Positions 7,888 through 18,600 of a DNA stretch of 64,000 nucleotides are shown here, in pieces. The DNA is from Niabella beijingensis. GTDB taxonomy: Bacteria > Bacteroidota > Bacteroidia > Chitinophagales > Chitinophagaceae. The stretch spans positions 1,116,001-1,180,000 of the forward strand of contig NZ_JAIQDI010000002.1 of NCBI RefSeq assembly GCF_020034665.1. The letters run 5' to 3'. Position numbers and translations under genes: made by a program. Under the pieces are notes generated by a model. It did not search any database, had not been told where the DNA came from, and was given only the letters and a program-made list of their open reading frames with translations. Position 1 is the first letter of the stretch; the number at the start of each line of letters is the position of its first letter.

Positions 7888-10185
7888 ATGAAAATATATT
7901 CTTTGTTTTTGGCTGTTCTGGCGGTGTCCGTCTGCTACGCACAGACAACATCACCCGCAGCCTATGTCAATCCGTTCATCGGTGCAAGTACCAGTGCCGG
8001 TAAGGCGGGTATTTATCATGGTCTGGGTAAAACGTTTCCCGGAGCTACGACACCTTATGGGCTGGTTCAGGTGAGTCCGAATACGATCACCGGCGGCGAT
8101 AATGGTTCCGGGTATAGTTATGAGCACGAAAGTATAGAGGGCTTTGCATTTACACAAATGAGCGGCATCGGATGGTTTGGCGACCTGGGAAATTTTTTGG
8201 TGATGCCGGCTACCGGCCCGTTAAAAACAGCGGCCGGACGATTAAGCGACCCTCCCGGGACCGGCTACCGCTCCCGCTTTGATAAAACAAGTGAGCAGGC
8301 TTTGGCAGGATACTATACCGTCCGGCTGACCGATGCGGCTGTTAAAGCCGAAATGACGGCGGCCCCGCACAGCGGGATGCTGCGGTTCACGTTCCCGGCC
8401 CATAAACAATCGCGGATACAGATCGACCTGGCAAGAAGAGTAGGGGGAACCTCCACCTTGCAATATGTAAAGATGGTAAATGAAAATACCATTGCCGGCT
8501 GGATGCAGTGCACGCCTGCCGGCGGCGGATGGGGCAATGGTGAAGGCAAGGCAAACTATACCGTTTATTTTTATGCACAGTTCAGCAAGCCCTTAAGGCA
8601 GGCTGGTGTATGGAGCGCCGATATCCCGGATACTGCGGATCGCAGACGGGAGGCTGTTGAAAGTGATCACTATCAGCAATGGGTGACACAGGCAGCAGTA
8701 ACCCCGCGTACAACGGGGCAGGAAGCGAAAGGGAAACACCTGGGCTTTTATACGGAATTTGAAACGAGTGCCAGCGAGCAGGTGCTTATGAAGGCCGGTA
8801 TCTCTTTTGTGAGTATGGATGGGGCAAGGAAAAATCTTGAAGCGGAGATCAGCGGCTGGAATTTTGATCAATTGCATCAGGAGGCGGTGCGGCGCTGGAA
8901 CGATGCATTGAGTGTTGTTGCGATCGGTGGCGCTACAGAAGAACAAAAACACGTTTTTTATACGGCATTGTATCATACCATGATCGATCCCCGTATTGTG
9001 ACCGATGTGGATGGAAACTATACCGGAGGTGATGGTAGGGTGCACCGGGCTGCCGGTTTTAAAAAACGCAGTATTTTCAGCGGCTGGGATGTGTTCCGCA
9101 GCCAGTTTCCGCTGCAAACGATCATCAATCCCGGACTGGTGAATGATATGATCAACTCGCTGGTAACACTGGCTGATGAATCGGGCAGCAGTTACCTGGA
9201 GCGTTGGGAGCTGCTGAATGCCTATAGTGGCTGTATGCTGGGGAACCCGGCCGTGGTGGTGCTGGCGGATGCGTATGTAAAAGGTATCCGTAACTACGAC
9301 GTGCAGAAAGCCTATCAGTATGCGGTCAACACAAACGAAAAATTTGGCAATGGTCAGCGGGGCTATGATCCCGGCAGTATTGCCAAGACCCTGGAATATG
9401 CGTTTGCTGACTGGTGCCTGGCGCAGCTGGCCACCGGTTTGAACAAACGGGAGGCCGCGCAAAAATATTATCAGCGGTCGCTTAACTATAAAAATATATG
9501 GGATACGGCGCATCACTGGTTCCGTCCGCGTAATGCAGACGGAAGCTGGCTGCCCTGGCCGGAAGAAGGCCGGCTCACCGATTGGTACGGCACGTTTGAG
9601 ACCAATCCGTACCAACAGGGCTGGTTTGTTCCGCATGATGTGGACGGCATGGTGGCGCTAATGGGCGGCAGGAAAAAAGTGATAGCCGATCTTGAGCAGT
9701 TTTTTGACAAAACACCAACGGATTTTAGATGGAACAGTTATTATAATCACGCAAATGAACCGGTGCATCATGTTCCGTTCCTGTTTAACCGGCTGGGGGC
9801 ACCCTGGCTTACACAGAAATGGACGCGTATCATTTGTGACAGTGCTTATCACAATGCGGTTGAAGGACTGGTAGGCAATGAAGACGTAGGCCAGATGAGC
9901 GCCTGGTACGTTCTGGCAGCTGTCGGCATTCATCCGGTAGCTCCCGGCAGTACAAGATTTGAAATAACCAGCCCCCTGTTCACGCGATCGGACATTCATC
10001 TGCCGGATCATAAGCTGTTTTCGATCGTTTCAAAAAATAATTCAGCACGGAATCACTACATACAAAAGATATGGCTCAATGGGCGCCCGTATGATAAATG
10101 TTATATCGATTACCGTGATATCATGAAAGGAGGCCGGCTGGAACTGGTCATGGGCGATAAACCGCAGCAATTATCTTATAAATAA
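7888..10185 (+). CDS. GH92 family alpha-mannosidase
   Basis: A 765-residue secreted enzyme with signal peptide 'MKIYSLFLAVLAVSVCYAQ'. Family marks run the whole length: 'VNPFIGASTSAGK', 'TFPGATTPYGLVQVSP', 'GSGYSYEHESIEGFAFTQMSG' (in part), 'KKRSIFSGWDVFRSQFPL', and the catalytic 'GNEDVGQMSAWYVL' with the general acid Glu665. GH92 enzymes are calcium-dependent, inverting exo-alpha-mannosidases that trim N-glycans or fungal mannan. The length is normal for the family. It follows the SGNH esterase with no intergenic bases, and a ROK sugar kinase lies 29 bp downstream. The operon reads as removal of acetyl groups, release of mannose, and sugar phosphorylation. The exact linkage (1,2, 1,3 or 1,4) is not readable. 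Confidence 0.93.
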   Translation: MKIYSLFLAVLAVSVCYAQTTSPAAYVNPFIGASTSAGKAGIYHGLGKTFPGATTPYGLVQVSPNTITGGDNGSGYSYEHESIEGFAFTQMSGIGWFGDLGNFLVMPATGPLKTAAGRLSDPPGTGYRSRFDKTSEQALAGYYTVRLTDAAVKAEMTAAPHSGMLRFTFPAHKQSRIQIDLARRVGGTSTLQYVKMVNENTIAGWMQCTPAGGGWGNGEGKANYTVYFYAQFSKPLRQAGVWSADIPDTADRRREAVESDHYQQWVTQAAVTPRTTGQEAKGKHLGFYTEFETSASEQVLMKAGISFVSMDGARKNLEAEISGWNFDQLHQEAVRRWNDALSVVAIGGATEEQKHVFYTALYHTMIDPRIVTDVDGNYTGGDGRVHRAAGFKKRSIFSGWDVFRSQFPLQTIINPGLVNDMINSLVTLADESGSSYLERWELLNAYSGCMLGNPAVVVLADAYVKGIRNYDVQKAYQYAVNTNEKFGNGQRGYDPGSIAKTLEYAFADWCLAQLATGLNKREAAQKYYQRSLNYKNIWDTAHHWFRPRNADGSWLPWPEEGRLTDWYGTFETNPYQQGWFVPHDVDGMVALMGGRKKVIADLEQFFDKTPTDFRWNSYYNHANEPVHHVPFLFNRLGAPWLTQKWTRIICDSAYHNAVEGLVGNEDVGQMSAWYVLAAVGIHPVAPGSTRFEITSPLFTRSDIHLPDHKLFSIVSKNNSARNHYIQKIWLNGRPYDKCYIDYRDIMKGGRLELVMGDKPQQLSYK

Positions 10186-10214
10186 AACGGGATTTATACA
10201 GAACTTTAAACAGT

Positions 10215-11069
10215 ATGAACGACAGCATAAGATTGGGTGCCGATATTGGCGGCTCTCATATAACCGCGGCACTGGTGGATGTAAAAAAAGCCCGTATTAT
10301 AGAAGGCTCCGTTATACGAACAGGCGTTGATTCAAAAGCATCGGCAGAGGAGATCGTGGGTGCCTGGACGAACGCACTCTCAGATGTGATGCAGCTGGCC
10401 GCTCAGCCGGTTGAAACACTGGGTATTGCCATGCCCGGTCCGTTCGATTACGATGCAGGAGTCTGTCTTATGAAAGGGAATGATAAGTACGAATCGCTGT
10501 ACGGACTGAATATAAAAGAATTGCTGCATGATGCAACAGGGATACCCGCCCGGCGCATCCGTATTGCAAATGATGCAGGCTGCTTTCTGAGAGGTGAAGT
10601 GCTTGCCGGTACCATGAACGCCTGCAAGCTCGCAATTGGCATCACGCTGGGAACCGGCCTCGGAACCTCCAGGTATAAAAACGGTGAAGCGGCAGATGCG
10701 GATCTTTGGGGCCGCTCCTTTATGAACAGCATTGCCGAAGATTATATTTCTACCAGGTGGTTTTTAAAGCGGTATCATGAGCGGACCGGACAGCACGTGG
10801 CTAATGTAAAGGAGCTGGCAGCATTGCATGATTCAACCGCTGAAGTGAGGACCGTTTTTGAGGAGTTTTCGGAGCATCTGGTCTCTTTTTTATACGAATT
10901 TGTGATGATGGATCATCCTGAAATGATAGTAGTCGGCGGTAATATTGCCAGGGCCGGCAGGTATTTTATGCCGGGTGTCATTTCAGGACTCAAGCGCAGG
11001 GGCATCGATATCCCCGTGCATATGGCGGCGCTTGGAGAGGATGCCCTGATCCTTGGTGCAACCTTGTAA
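10215..11069 (+). CDS. ROK family sugar kinase
   Basis: A 284-residue cytosolic protein. The phosphate-binding 'LGADIGGSHITAAL' (residues 8-20), 'IAMPGPFDY', the catalytic Asp120 in 'IANDAGCF', the second phosphate loop 'GITLGTGLGTS' and 'VVGGNIA' all fit the ASKHA kinase fold of ROK glucokinases and N-acetylhexosamine kinases. The Cys-rich zinc site of classical ROK proteins (CxCGxxGC) is absent; 'LWGRSFMNSIAEDYIS' stands in its place. No N-terminal DNA-binding domain exists, so this is an enzyme rather than a repressor. As last gene of the esterase-SGNH-GH92 operon it may phosphorylate the released mannose. It could also serve as the GlcNAc kinase missing from the nan operon, since Bacteroides uses a ROK enzyme there. 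Specificity is inference. Confidence 0.85.
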   Translation: MNDSIRLGADIGGSHITAALVDVKKARIIEGSVIRTGVDSKASAEEIVGAWTNALSDVMQLAAQPVETLGIAMPGPFDYDAGVCLMKGNDKYESLYGLNIKELLHDATGIPARRIRIANDAGCFLRGEVLAGTMNACKLAIGITLGTGLGTSRYKNGEAADADLWGRSFMNSIAEDYISTRWFLKRYHERTGQHVANVKELAALHDSTAEVRTVFEEFSEHLVSFLYEFVMMDHPEMIVVGGNIARAGRYFMPGVISGLKRRGIDIPVHMAALGEDALILGATL

Positions 11070-11086
11070 AACTGTTACGGAAAATG

Positions 11087-12013
11087 TCAATAACAGCTTG
11101 TTTTTTCGTTCCGGAAAAAGATGCGCATAAACAGGATACTGCCCATTACTATCAGTGCGCCACTTACAAGCTGTGCCTGGGTGCTGTTCAGGCCCGGTAT
11201 AATGGGGTTGATGCGTATTCTTTCGATCAGGAAGCGTTCCGTCCCCGCCAGCAAAAGATACAGCCCCATCAAGCTTCCTGGTACGGTTATCCTGTTTCTC
11301 AGGCCCCAGAGCAGCAGAAACAAGAGGAAACAGATAAGCGCTTCGTAAAGTGAAGTGGGGTATACCGGATCAGGCAGCTGATAGCAATAATTTCCCCAGT
11401 CGCAATGGCGCATGATCACGCCTTTACCAATAAGATTGTGCGGATAATAACAGGCCCAAAGCCCGTCCGGCAGCCAGGCAAAAGGTTTGGGAGCCGTATT
11501 GATCAGTCCCCAGTCGCCATCACCGGAAACATGACATCCCAACCGCCCGATAGCATAAGCGATCATAAACCCGGGAGCCATCGGATCAATAACATAGAGG
11601 GGCCGGATGTTCTTACCCCGGTAATAGATCCAGACCGCAATCGCGCAGCCCGCCAGCGCGCCGTAAAAATTGATCCCGGAAAAAGAAAACAGCACCGGAC
11701 GAATATCCCGGGTGCCATAATTTTCAAGAATATAAAGCAGTTTCCCAAAAATAAGCCCTAGCACCGTGGCTGGTAAGGCAATGCTCCCGATGTTGCCGCT
11801 CGGACGTATTCGGACGGGAATAGCGGCCCTGACCCGTGTTTCGGGAAGATTATAGACCCCGAGTGCTTCCTTTTCCCGGAAACTTTTTCTTAAAAACAGG
11901 GAGCCGGCGAGAAAGGACAGTGCGATGGATAGCCCGAATGTAGTGATCTGATGCAGGAACTGCAACTCTATGCCGGTTAAATCGCGCAGCAGGTAATAGA
12001 GATCAGGATACAC
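11087..12013 (-). CDS. lgt: Prolipoprotein diacylglyceryl transferase family protein (Lgt)
   Basis: A 308-residue polytopic inner-membrane protein with about seven hydrophobic segments. The Lgt signature appears as 'YAIGRLGCHVSGDGDWG', with 'YPHNLIGKG', 'YPTSLYEALICF' and 'GTERFLIERIR' further on. The enzyme moves diacylglycerol from phosphatidylglycerol to the lipobox Cys of prolipoproteins, the step that makes SusD-type lipoproteins. It is convergent with the ROK kinase gene (17 bp between stops), so it has its own promoter in 12014-12270. The arrangement of the signature matches the Bacteroidota branch of the family. Whether it is the housekeeping copy or an extra paralogue cannot be judged from this window. 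Confidence 0.85.
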   Translation of the reverse strand: MYPDLYYLLRDLTGIELQFLHQITTFGLSIALSFLAGSLFLRKSFREKEALGVYNLPETRVRAAIPVRIRPSGNIGSIALPATVLGLIFGKLLYILENYGTRDIRPVLFSFSGINFYGALAGCAIAVWIYYRGKNIRPLYVIDPMAPGFMIAYAIGRLGCHVSGDGDWGLINTAPKPFAWLPDGLWACYYPHNLIGKGVIMRHCDWGNYCYQLPDPVYPTSLYEALICFLLFLLLWGLRNRITVPGSLMGLYLLLAGTERFLIERIRINPIIPGLNSTQAQLVSGALIVMGSILFMRIFFRNEKTSCY

Positions 12014-12270
12014 GGTCTTGAAAATTATTCGGTAAAACGTGAAAATAAAATTTATTCCGGCTCACAACAACCTGCCTGCGGGTTTTGCCCGTGATAAGCA
12101 GAACGGATATGGGCCGGATGCCGCTCTGCCCGTTCCTGTTAGTAGTCACGCTACTTATACAGCACCGCTATCGGAAATCCTAAAAAAGCAAAATTATTAT
12201 TGAGGTGAGGTGGGGGTGGAAATATTGTTGGGTTACTATATTATTAAGAAAAGATAAACGATTCTTTTAT

Positions 12271-14055
12271 ATGGAAAGGTATGATCACACAAAACCATTG
12301 ACAAAACTGTGCCTTGCGGCGATTGCCGTAATGCTGGCAGCAGCTTGTTCAAGAAGCAGTTTCCTGGAGGGAACGAATACAACCAATCTGAATGAGCAGA
12401 CTGTTTTTAGCGATAGCACTTATGCGATGAGTTTTCTGAATAATATCTATTCTGATGTAGGGTTTAGCTTCAGTCCTACCCGGTTCTCGGATAACGGAGG
12501 ATTGGATGCCGCTTCTTCTGAAGCAGACGTTCCGCGGGTGGGAGTTGCTGCCACCTCAGTGGGCTTTGCCACGGGTTCAGTAACACCTGCTACGGTTACG
12601 GATGACGCCTGGAAAACCTGCTACAAGCAGATACGGGCTGTTAACCAGTATTTAAAACACGCGCCAACACTGCCTTTTGACAGCTATCTGCAAAAAAGAA
12701 CGGCCGCGGAGGCCCGCTTTTTGCGCGCCTGGTATTATTTTATTCTTTTAAAGCATTATGGCGGTGTCCCCCTGGCGGGCGACACGATCTATACAGATAA
12801 AGACGATATAGCTGCCAACCGGAACAGCTTCGAGGAATGCGTTAATTATATTGTTGCTGAATGCGATGCTGCTGCAGCTGTGTTGCCGGTGCGGCAACAG
12901 GGGATTGATTACGGCAGGGCCGGGGCAGGCGCCTGTCTGGCATTAAAGTCGCGCGTATTGCTTTATGCGGCCAGTCCGTTGTTTAATGGCGCGAATACAT
13001 TTAATACTTCCCTGGCCGATCCGTTGCGAACCGTGGTGGGATATCGGACCGCTGATGCGAACCGGTGGAAACTGGCTGCCGATGCTGCAAAGACCGTGTT
13101 ATCGCTGGGGACCTATCAATTGCATACTACTGCAAGTACGGTATCCGGTTTAACGGTACCGCCGTTCCGGACCGTCTTCACCCTTCGGGTAAACAATGAA
13201 TACATTTTTGCAAAAATGCAAAAAGATGCTAAAGAGTTCGAGACCTGCTGGATGCCACCTACCCGGGGAGGTGACGGCAAAGGAGCATTCCCTTACCAGG
13301 AACTGGTGGATGCGTTCCCGATGAAAAACGGAAAGATGATCAACAGTCCTTCGTCGGGGTACAATCCGGACCGGCCTTACGACAACCGCGATCCGCGGCT
13401 GGAGGGTACGATCATGCATGATTCTTCCCTGATTGTTTTATACACCGACGGGATCCAGCCCATCATGGGGCAGGCGCTGAAGCTCTATGTTGATGCAGGG
13501 GCCGATGCGGTATTCAAACGTACCACAACGGGTTATTATGTCAATAAGATGCTGAAACCGGACATCGCCGGCAACTGTATTCACGGCACGGAACGCTGCT
13601 GGCCACTGATCCGCTTTGCGGAAATGCTTTTGAATTTTGCCGAGGCGGAAAATGAATTTAATGGTCCTACCCAGGAAGTATATACCGCCATCACGGAACT
13701 GCGGAAAAGAGCCGGCATAGAAGCAGGGGACGACAACCTGTACGGACTGGCCGCGGGCATGAGCAAAGACGAAATGAGGACGGTGATCCGCAATGAGCGG
13801 CGGATAGAGCTGGCATTTGAAGAGCAGTGGTTCTGGGATGTGCGCAGGTGGCTGATCGCCGGAAGTACTGAAAATACGCAGCTGCACGGCATGAAAGTGA
13901 CCCGGCGCGCCAATGTACCTGCGGTTTTTGAAACCTTTGATGTGCGCAAACGGAATTTCAGGAATGCCATGTACCTGTTCCCCATCCCCCAGGCCGAAGT
14001 GGCAAAATCATCCCGATTATTACAAAACCCGTACTGGAGCAGTTCCGGGCAATAA
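12271..14055 (+). CDS. SusD/RagB outer-membrane glycan-binding lipoprotein (1)
   Basis: A 594-residue lipoprotein. I choose the ATG at 12271 because it gives a proper SpII signal ('LCLAAIAVMLAAAC', lipid Cys26); the upstream extension to 12205 is implausible. Mid-protein TPR-like helices with 'RAWYYFILLKHYGGVPL' and 'GACLALKSRVLLYAASPLFNG' and the C-terminal 'RNERRIELAFEEQWFWDVRRW' are SusD hallmarks. It captures glycans at the cell surface as lid of a SusC channel. It is unusually the first gene of its locus, ahead of two small lipoproteins and a SusC. It closely resembles the SusD at 18739 ('RNERRIELAFEE', 'LALKSRVLLYAASPLFNG' are shared), so the locus probably grew by duplication. Confidence 0.92.
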   Translation: MERYDHTKPLTKLCLAAIAVMLAAACSRSSFLEGTNTTNLNEQTVFSDSTYAMSFLNNIYSDVGFSFSPTRFSDNGGLDAASSEADVPRVGVAATSVGFATGSVTPATVTDDAWKTCYKQIRAVNQYLKHAPTLPFDSYLQKRTAAEARFLRAWYYFILLKHYGGVPLAGDTIYTDKDDIAANRNSFEECVNYIVAECDAAAAVLPVRQQGIDYGRAGAGACLALKSRVLLYAASPLFNGANTFNTSLADPLRTVVGYRTADANRWKLAADAAKTVLSLGTYQLHTTASTVSGLTVPPFRTVFTLRVNNEYIFAKMQKDAKEFETCWMPPTRGGDGKGAFPYQELVDAFPMKNGKMINSPSSGYNPDRPYDNRDPRLEGTIMHDSSLIVLYTDGIQPIMGQALKLYVDAGADAVFKRTTTGYYVNKMLKPDIAGNCIHGTERCWPLIRFAEMLLNFAEAENEFNGPTQEVYTAITELRKRAGIEAGDDNLYGLAAGMSKDEMRTVIRNERRIELAFEEQWFWDVRRWLIAGSTENTQLHGMKVTRRANVPAVFETFDVRKRNFRNAMYLFPIPQAEVAKSSRLLQNPYWSSSGQ

Positions 14056-14111
14056 CCGGGCCGGTCGCTAAAAAAGTCTGTTCATCTCCTGTAAATAACA
14101 ATTGCACTACT

Positions 14112-14555
14112 ATGAGATCTGCAAAATCGCTTTTTTTTAAAATGAGTTTGATCCTGGTGTTCTTTTTTATCAACTCCTGTAAAAAGGAACAAACAGCGAT
14201 CTACCCGGAAGCCGGTAAAAATGTTGTCGGAACCTGGAAGATTGCAAGCGTTGTAAGAAACGGAGTGGATATAACGGAGCATTTTGATTTTACGCCGTTT
14301 TCGATCCGGTTCAATGAAGATGGTACCTATACAATGGAAAACCAGGTTCCTTTTGTGGTGTTTAAGAACGGTACCTGGTCGCTGGATGATGTGGCCCATC
14401 CCTTACATATTTCTTTTGTACAGAATGGCTCATCGGAAACCTTTACCAATGAATTTGATTACCCGGTAGTGAATGGGGTACGGCGCATCATTTTAAAGGG
14501 CGCGCCGGGGTGTGTTACCAACACCTATCAGTATTCTTTAGAGGCCGTTCAATAA
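14112..14555 (+). CDS. Small lipoprotein, lipocalin-like (DUF5004-type)
   Basis: A 147-residue lipoprotein with the lipobox 'FFFINSC' (Cys23). The mature part reads as a small beta-barrel: 'VGTWKIASVVRNGVDIT', 'FSIRFNEDGTYTMEN', 'NGTWSLDD'. That 'GTWK...F..DGTY...G.W.' rhythm is shared by lipocalin-like families in Bacteroidota polysaccharide loci, including DUF5004, which I name from memory of the pattern and not from a search. It lies 56 bp after SusD(1) and 27 bp before another lipoprotein, in the position normally held by surface glycan-binding proteins. A ligand-binding role is inferred; no catalytic motif is visible. Confidence 0.7.
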   Translation: MRSAKSLFFKMSLILVFFFINSCKKEQTAIYPEAGKNVVGTWKIASVVRNGVDITEHFDFTPFSIRFNEDGTYTMENQVPFVVFKNGTWSLDDVAHPLHISFVQNGSSETFTNEFDYPVVNGVRRIILKGAPGCVTNTYQYSLEAVQ

Positions 14556-14582
14556 ATCGCTAATCTTTTCAAGCTGGTATAT

Positions 14583-15581
14583 ATGAACATTAAATTTTTA
14601 GGAAAAGCGAACTTCTGGAAGCTGCTGACAGTATTGGTACTGCTGGCCTTAATAGTAGCCTGCAGTGCGGATATCACAAGTGTGGAGCAACCGGAAACCG
14701 TAAACGGCGGAGACAACCTGACTACGGTTGTAAATGTGCACCTGGATGTAGCCGGAACCAACCCGGGCAAGACCCTTGTGGTGGCCATACTGGTTCCCAA
14801 ATCCTGGAATGCGTCCCGAAACACAACGGCATTTTATACCTGCACGGCGATGAGCGCTAATAATGAAAAAATGAGCCTGATGCCCGCTTCGGAAAAAGAG
14901 CCCAAAACACAATTGCCCTGGGCCGTGGCGTTGATGCAGGATAAACGATATGCCCTGATGGGAAATCTTGTGAACGATATGGAATGGATTGTTTTCCGCT
15001 CCACAAAAACATACGATGTTAACAACAGTATCGATTATTCGGTAAAGTTTATTACAAAGGCCGGTGAGCAGAACATGCTGGTGAACCTGGGGTATTTTAT
15101 TGGAAATACAAACAACGGGCTGGAGCCGCCGGGTAACGATAAATTCCACGACGGCCGGTATGCCCGCCTTACGGTTAATGGTACCGGCGACCTGGTGGAT
15201 TTCGTTAATCCGCAGCTGGCCATGATGGAGCTGGCCAAAGCCACAGACAATGATATACAAACCATTTCCTACGACGGGGATCTGATTACAACCCCCTTAA
15301 GCACAGAATCTGAAATATACATCTGCGCCAAAGGATATACCAATGACGGGCAGGTAATAGACCGGTGTGCGATCAGCGATAAAACGGCATTTAAGCCTGC
15401 TCCCGGTATTAACCGGTTCCGGTTCGATTTCTGGCCCCGCTCTTTCTTTGGGTTAAATGAAAACCAGACGCTGGAACGCATGGAGTATTTCTTAACGGAT
15501 GCCACGGGTACAAAAAAAGTGGGATATGGCGGAAGCACACTGCCTTCCGATCCCTTCCTGTTTACGTTCAAGTGCCAGTAG
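14583..15581 (+). CDS. Surface lipoprotein of a SusCD locus (DUF4961-like, tentative)
   Basis: A 332-residue lipoprotein with signal 'LLTVLVLLALIVAC' (Cys27). The mature protein appears to be two or three beta-sandwich domains: an early segment with 'VVNVHLDVAGTNPGKTLVVAIL', a middle part with 'VNLGYFIGNTNNGLEPPGNDKFHDG', and a C-terminal 'NRFRFDFWPRSFFGLNENQTL'. I see no active-site motif. It resembles lipoproteins of the DUF4961 type found beside SusC/SusD pairs, but this assignment is from memory and weak. Its place between two SusD/SusC units suggests a surface glycan-binding (SGBP/SusE-F-like) role. The next gene starts 49 bp downstream. Confidence 0.65.
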   Translation: MNIKFLGKANFWKLLTVLVLLALIVACSADITSVEQPETVNGGDNLTTVVNVHLDVAGTNPGKTLVVAILVPKSWNASRNTTAFYTCTAMSANNEKMSLMPASEKEPKTQLPWAVALMQDKRYALMGNLVNDMEWIVFRSTKTYDVNNSIDYSVKFITKAGEQNMLVNLGYFIGNTNNGLEPPGNDKFHDGRYARLTVNGTGDLVDFVNPQLAMMELAKATDNDIQTISYDGDLITTPLSTESEIYICAKGYTNDGQVIDRCAISDKTAFKPAPGINRFRFDFWPRSFFGLNENQTLERMEYFLTDATGTKKVGYGGSTLPSDPFLFTFKCQ

Positions 15582-15630
15582 CGGCTGGTCTTAATTGATC
15601 TTAAGTGCTCACTATAAACTGAAAAAATTT

Positions 15631-18600
15631 ATGCGGCAGTTCAATGCTTCTATAAAGAAAATTGTTGTTGTTTTTATCGCCCTGATCACAAGCTGTATAG
15701 GTTTTGCTCAAACGGATCATCTGCTTAAAGGTAAAGTGGTGGATGAATATGGTCATCCTGTTCCGGATATCAGGGTCTGCGAAAAGGGAACGGATAATTT
15801 TGTATGGAGTAACGGGGAAGGATCGTTTGAAATAAAAACGGCAGCCGCGGCTTCGCTTGTTTTTTCCGGTGCAGGCACCGATGTGGTTTATTATAAGCCA
15901 AAACACGGTCAGATGAATATCGTGATGCAGGTAAGGAAAAGCTATTTAACCCGCGCGGACAGCATCGATGTACTCTATGAAAGTAAGAAGGCGGATCTGT
16001 CTCTTGCATCCGTTGCCACTGTTTATACCCCGCAGGTAGCTACAACGCCTGCCACACTGTACCCCTACGCGCTTACCGGAAGATTACCGGGACTGTATAC
16101 CGAACAGCTAAGAGGGTTCCGGACCTTTTCGGGGACTGCAGACGCTAATTCTACAAAAGACCTGGCGGGAACCCTGGCAAGAACAGGACTGGCGCCTTTT
16201 AGTGATAATAATGAACTGTCGCTGAAATTGAGAGGCCAGAACCCGGTGGTAGTGGTGGATGGCATCCAGCGGAATATTTTTTCACTGGATCCCGAAAGCA
16301 TCGAAAGTATCTCGGTTTTAAAAGACGGCCTGTCTGCCATTGCACTGGGGCAGCGAAGCTCCAACGGCGTATTGCTGGTAACCACAAAGAAACCAAAACC
16401 AGGACCGCCCCAACTTTCTTTTACTGCTGAAGTGGGCTCGCAGGAGCCCCTGAAACTTCCGAAGCCGGTAAGTGCATTTGATTATGCCTACCTGGTGAAT
16501 GAGGCCCTGTCGAATGAGGGCAGGAAAACCCTGTATACGGTTACCGATCTGGAAGGGTTTAAAAATGGCAACAATCCCTATCAATACCCGGATGTAAACT
16601 GGTACGACCTGGTGTTAAAAAAGAATGCTCCCCTGTACCGGTATAATTTAAACCTCGGCGGCGGAGGAGGAGTGGCCAGGTATATGGTTTCCTTAAATTA
16701 TACCAACCAGGAAGGATTGCTGAATACACAGAACCCCGACGCCAGAATGCAGCTTCAGCGCTATCTGATCAATTCGAAAGTGGATATTGATGTCACCCGG
16801 TACTTCAGTATCGGCGTGCAGTTGTTTGGCCGCATACAGGATGGGAATCAGCCGGGAGCAACAACGGGCGCTATCCTGGATAATTTATTGAGAACTCCGG
16901 GCAATGCTTATCCTGTTTACAATCCGGACGGATCCTATGGCGGGAATAATTCCTTTCAGACCAACCTGAAATCCATGTTGGATGAATCCGGGTATATGAT
17001 GAACAATGACCGGGATATCATGGCCAATGTGGATATGAAATACAATTTTGACGCATGGATAAAAGGATTGTGGGCAAAGGTAAAAGGCAATATCGCAGTA
17101 CAATCAGCCACCCTGACCGACAGGGGGATGCGGGTGCCGGTATTTCTGATGCAGGTAAGCGACAACGGCGATACCACCTATGCCCGCTACGGTGATGTGA
17201 ATGCGCAGCGGAATGATTTTTATACCATCTCAAACGCCCGGTACTGGTATGCGCAGGGAGAACTCGGCTATTCAAAAGCGCTGCCGTCCGGTCATTCATT
17301 TACCGGTTCGCTGATGGCGGATACACGACGTACCACGCTCAACTTTGATATGCCCGGCACTGCAACCAATTATATGGCAAAAGGCCAGTACGATTACCAG
17401 CAAAAATATATGCTGGAAGCTGCGGTTAACTACAGCGGCTACGACTGGTATCCGCCGGGTCACCAGTACGGCCTTTTTTATGCGACGGGTGCGGGATGGA
17501 ATATGGCTAAAGAACGTTTCATAAAAGATGGTGCTGCCTGGATCGATCTTTTGAAACTGAGAGCCACGTTTGCTCATACAGGAAACGGGATTGACAATTC
17601 AGGATACTTTATCTGGAGACAGACCTATGCGGCAAACGAGAGCCAGACCGGTATTGCGGGAATTGATCATATAAGGGCACAGCAGGCATTGGCCGAAAAC
17701 GGACTGGCCAACACCCGTATCAGCTGGGAGCAGGCCAATAAGCTGAATGCCGGGCTGGATATTGCATTGTTTAAAAATCATCTGTCTGTTACGGCGGAGT
17801 ATTACAGGGACGTGTATTCCGATCTTTTACAGGTCAGGGGGAAGAATATCGCATTACTGGGTGCCGGTTACCCGGTTGAAAATATTGGGAAAAATCTTTA
17901 TACCGGTGGTGAACTGGCCATTTCCTTTCAGAATCATATCAGGGCCTTCAATTATTTTGTAACGGCCAACGGCTCCCTGGAAAAAACAAAAGTGCTGTTT
18001 TCAGATGAGCAGCGACGGGACTATCCATGGAATGTAAGAACAGGAATGCCGGTAGGCCAGCGGTTCGGCTATATTGCCGACGGATTGTTTCAAACAGAAG
18101 CCGAAGTAAACTCCGGTGCCGTGATCGCCGGTTATGAAGTACATCCCGGTGATATAAAGTTCAGGGACCTGAACGGCGATGGCGTGATCGATCAGTTTGA
18201 TGAAACGGCAATTGGCAGCACGAAACCGCTTTTGTATTACGGACTCACTACCGGGTTCAATTATAAGGGGATCGGCTTCAGCATCCTGTTCCAGGGAGTA
18301 AAAAACCGGAACCTGTACATCGACAGCTGGGACACGGAAATTCTAAGGGCCAATGGCCAGGTGTACGGTCAGATCTATGAACAACTGCTGAACCGGTGGA
18401 CACCTGAAACAGCCGCAACAGCTACCTATCCGCGGCTGAAAGCAAATGGTTCCTCTGGAGATGCCTACACACTAAGCAGCAGCACCTTCTGGATGCATTC
18501 GGGAGACTACTGGCGCATCCGGAATATCAACCTTCAATATACATTCCCTTTCCAGTGGACCTCGAAGTTTAAAGTGGCAGGTATCACGGCTTTTGTAAAC

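Noticed and set aside
8593..9636. Long open frame (347 codons) on the minus strand inside the GH92 gene
   Set aside because: It is antisense to a gene with full family motifs, its product resembles no fold and is rich in His, Arg and Cys as expected from a shadow frame.
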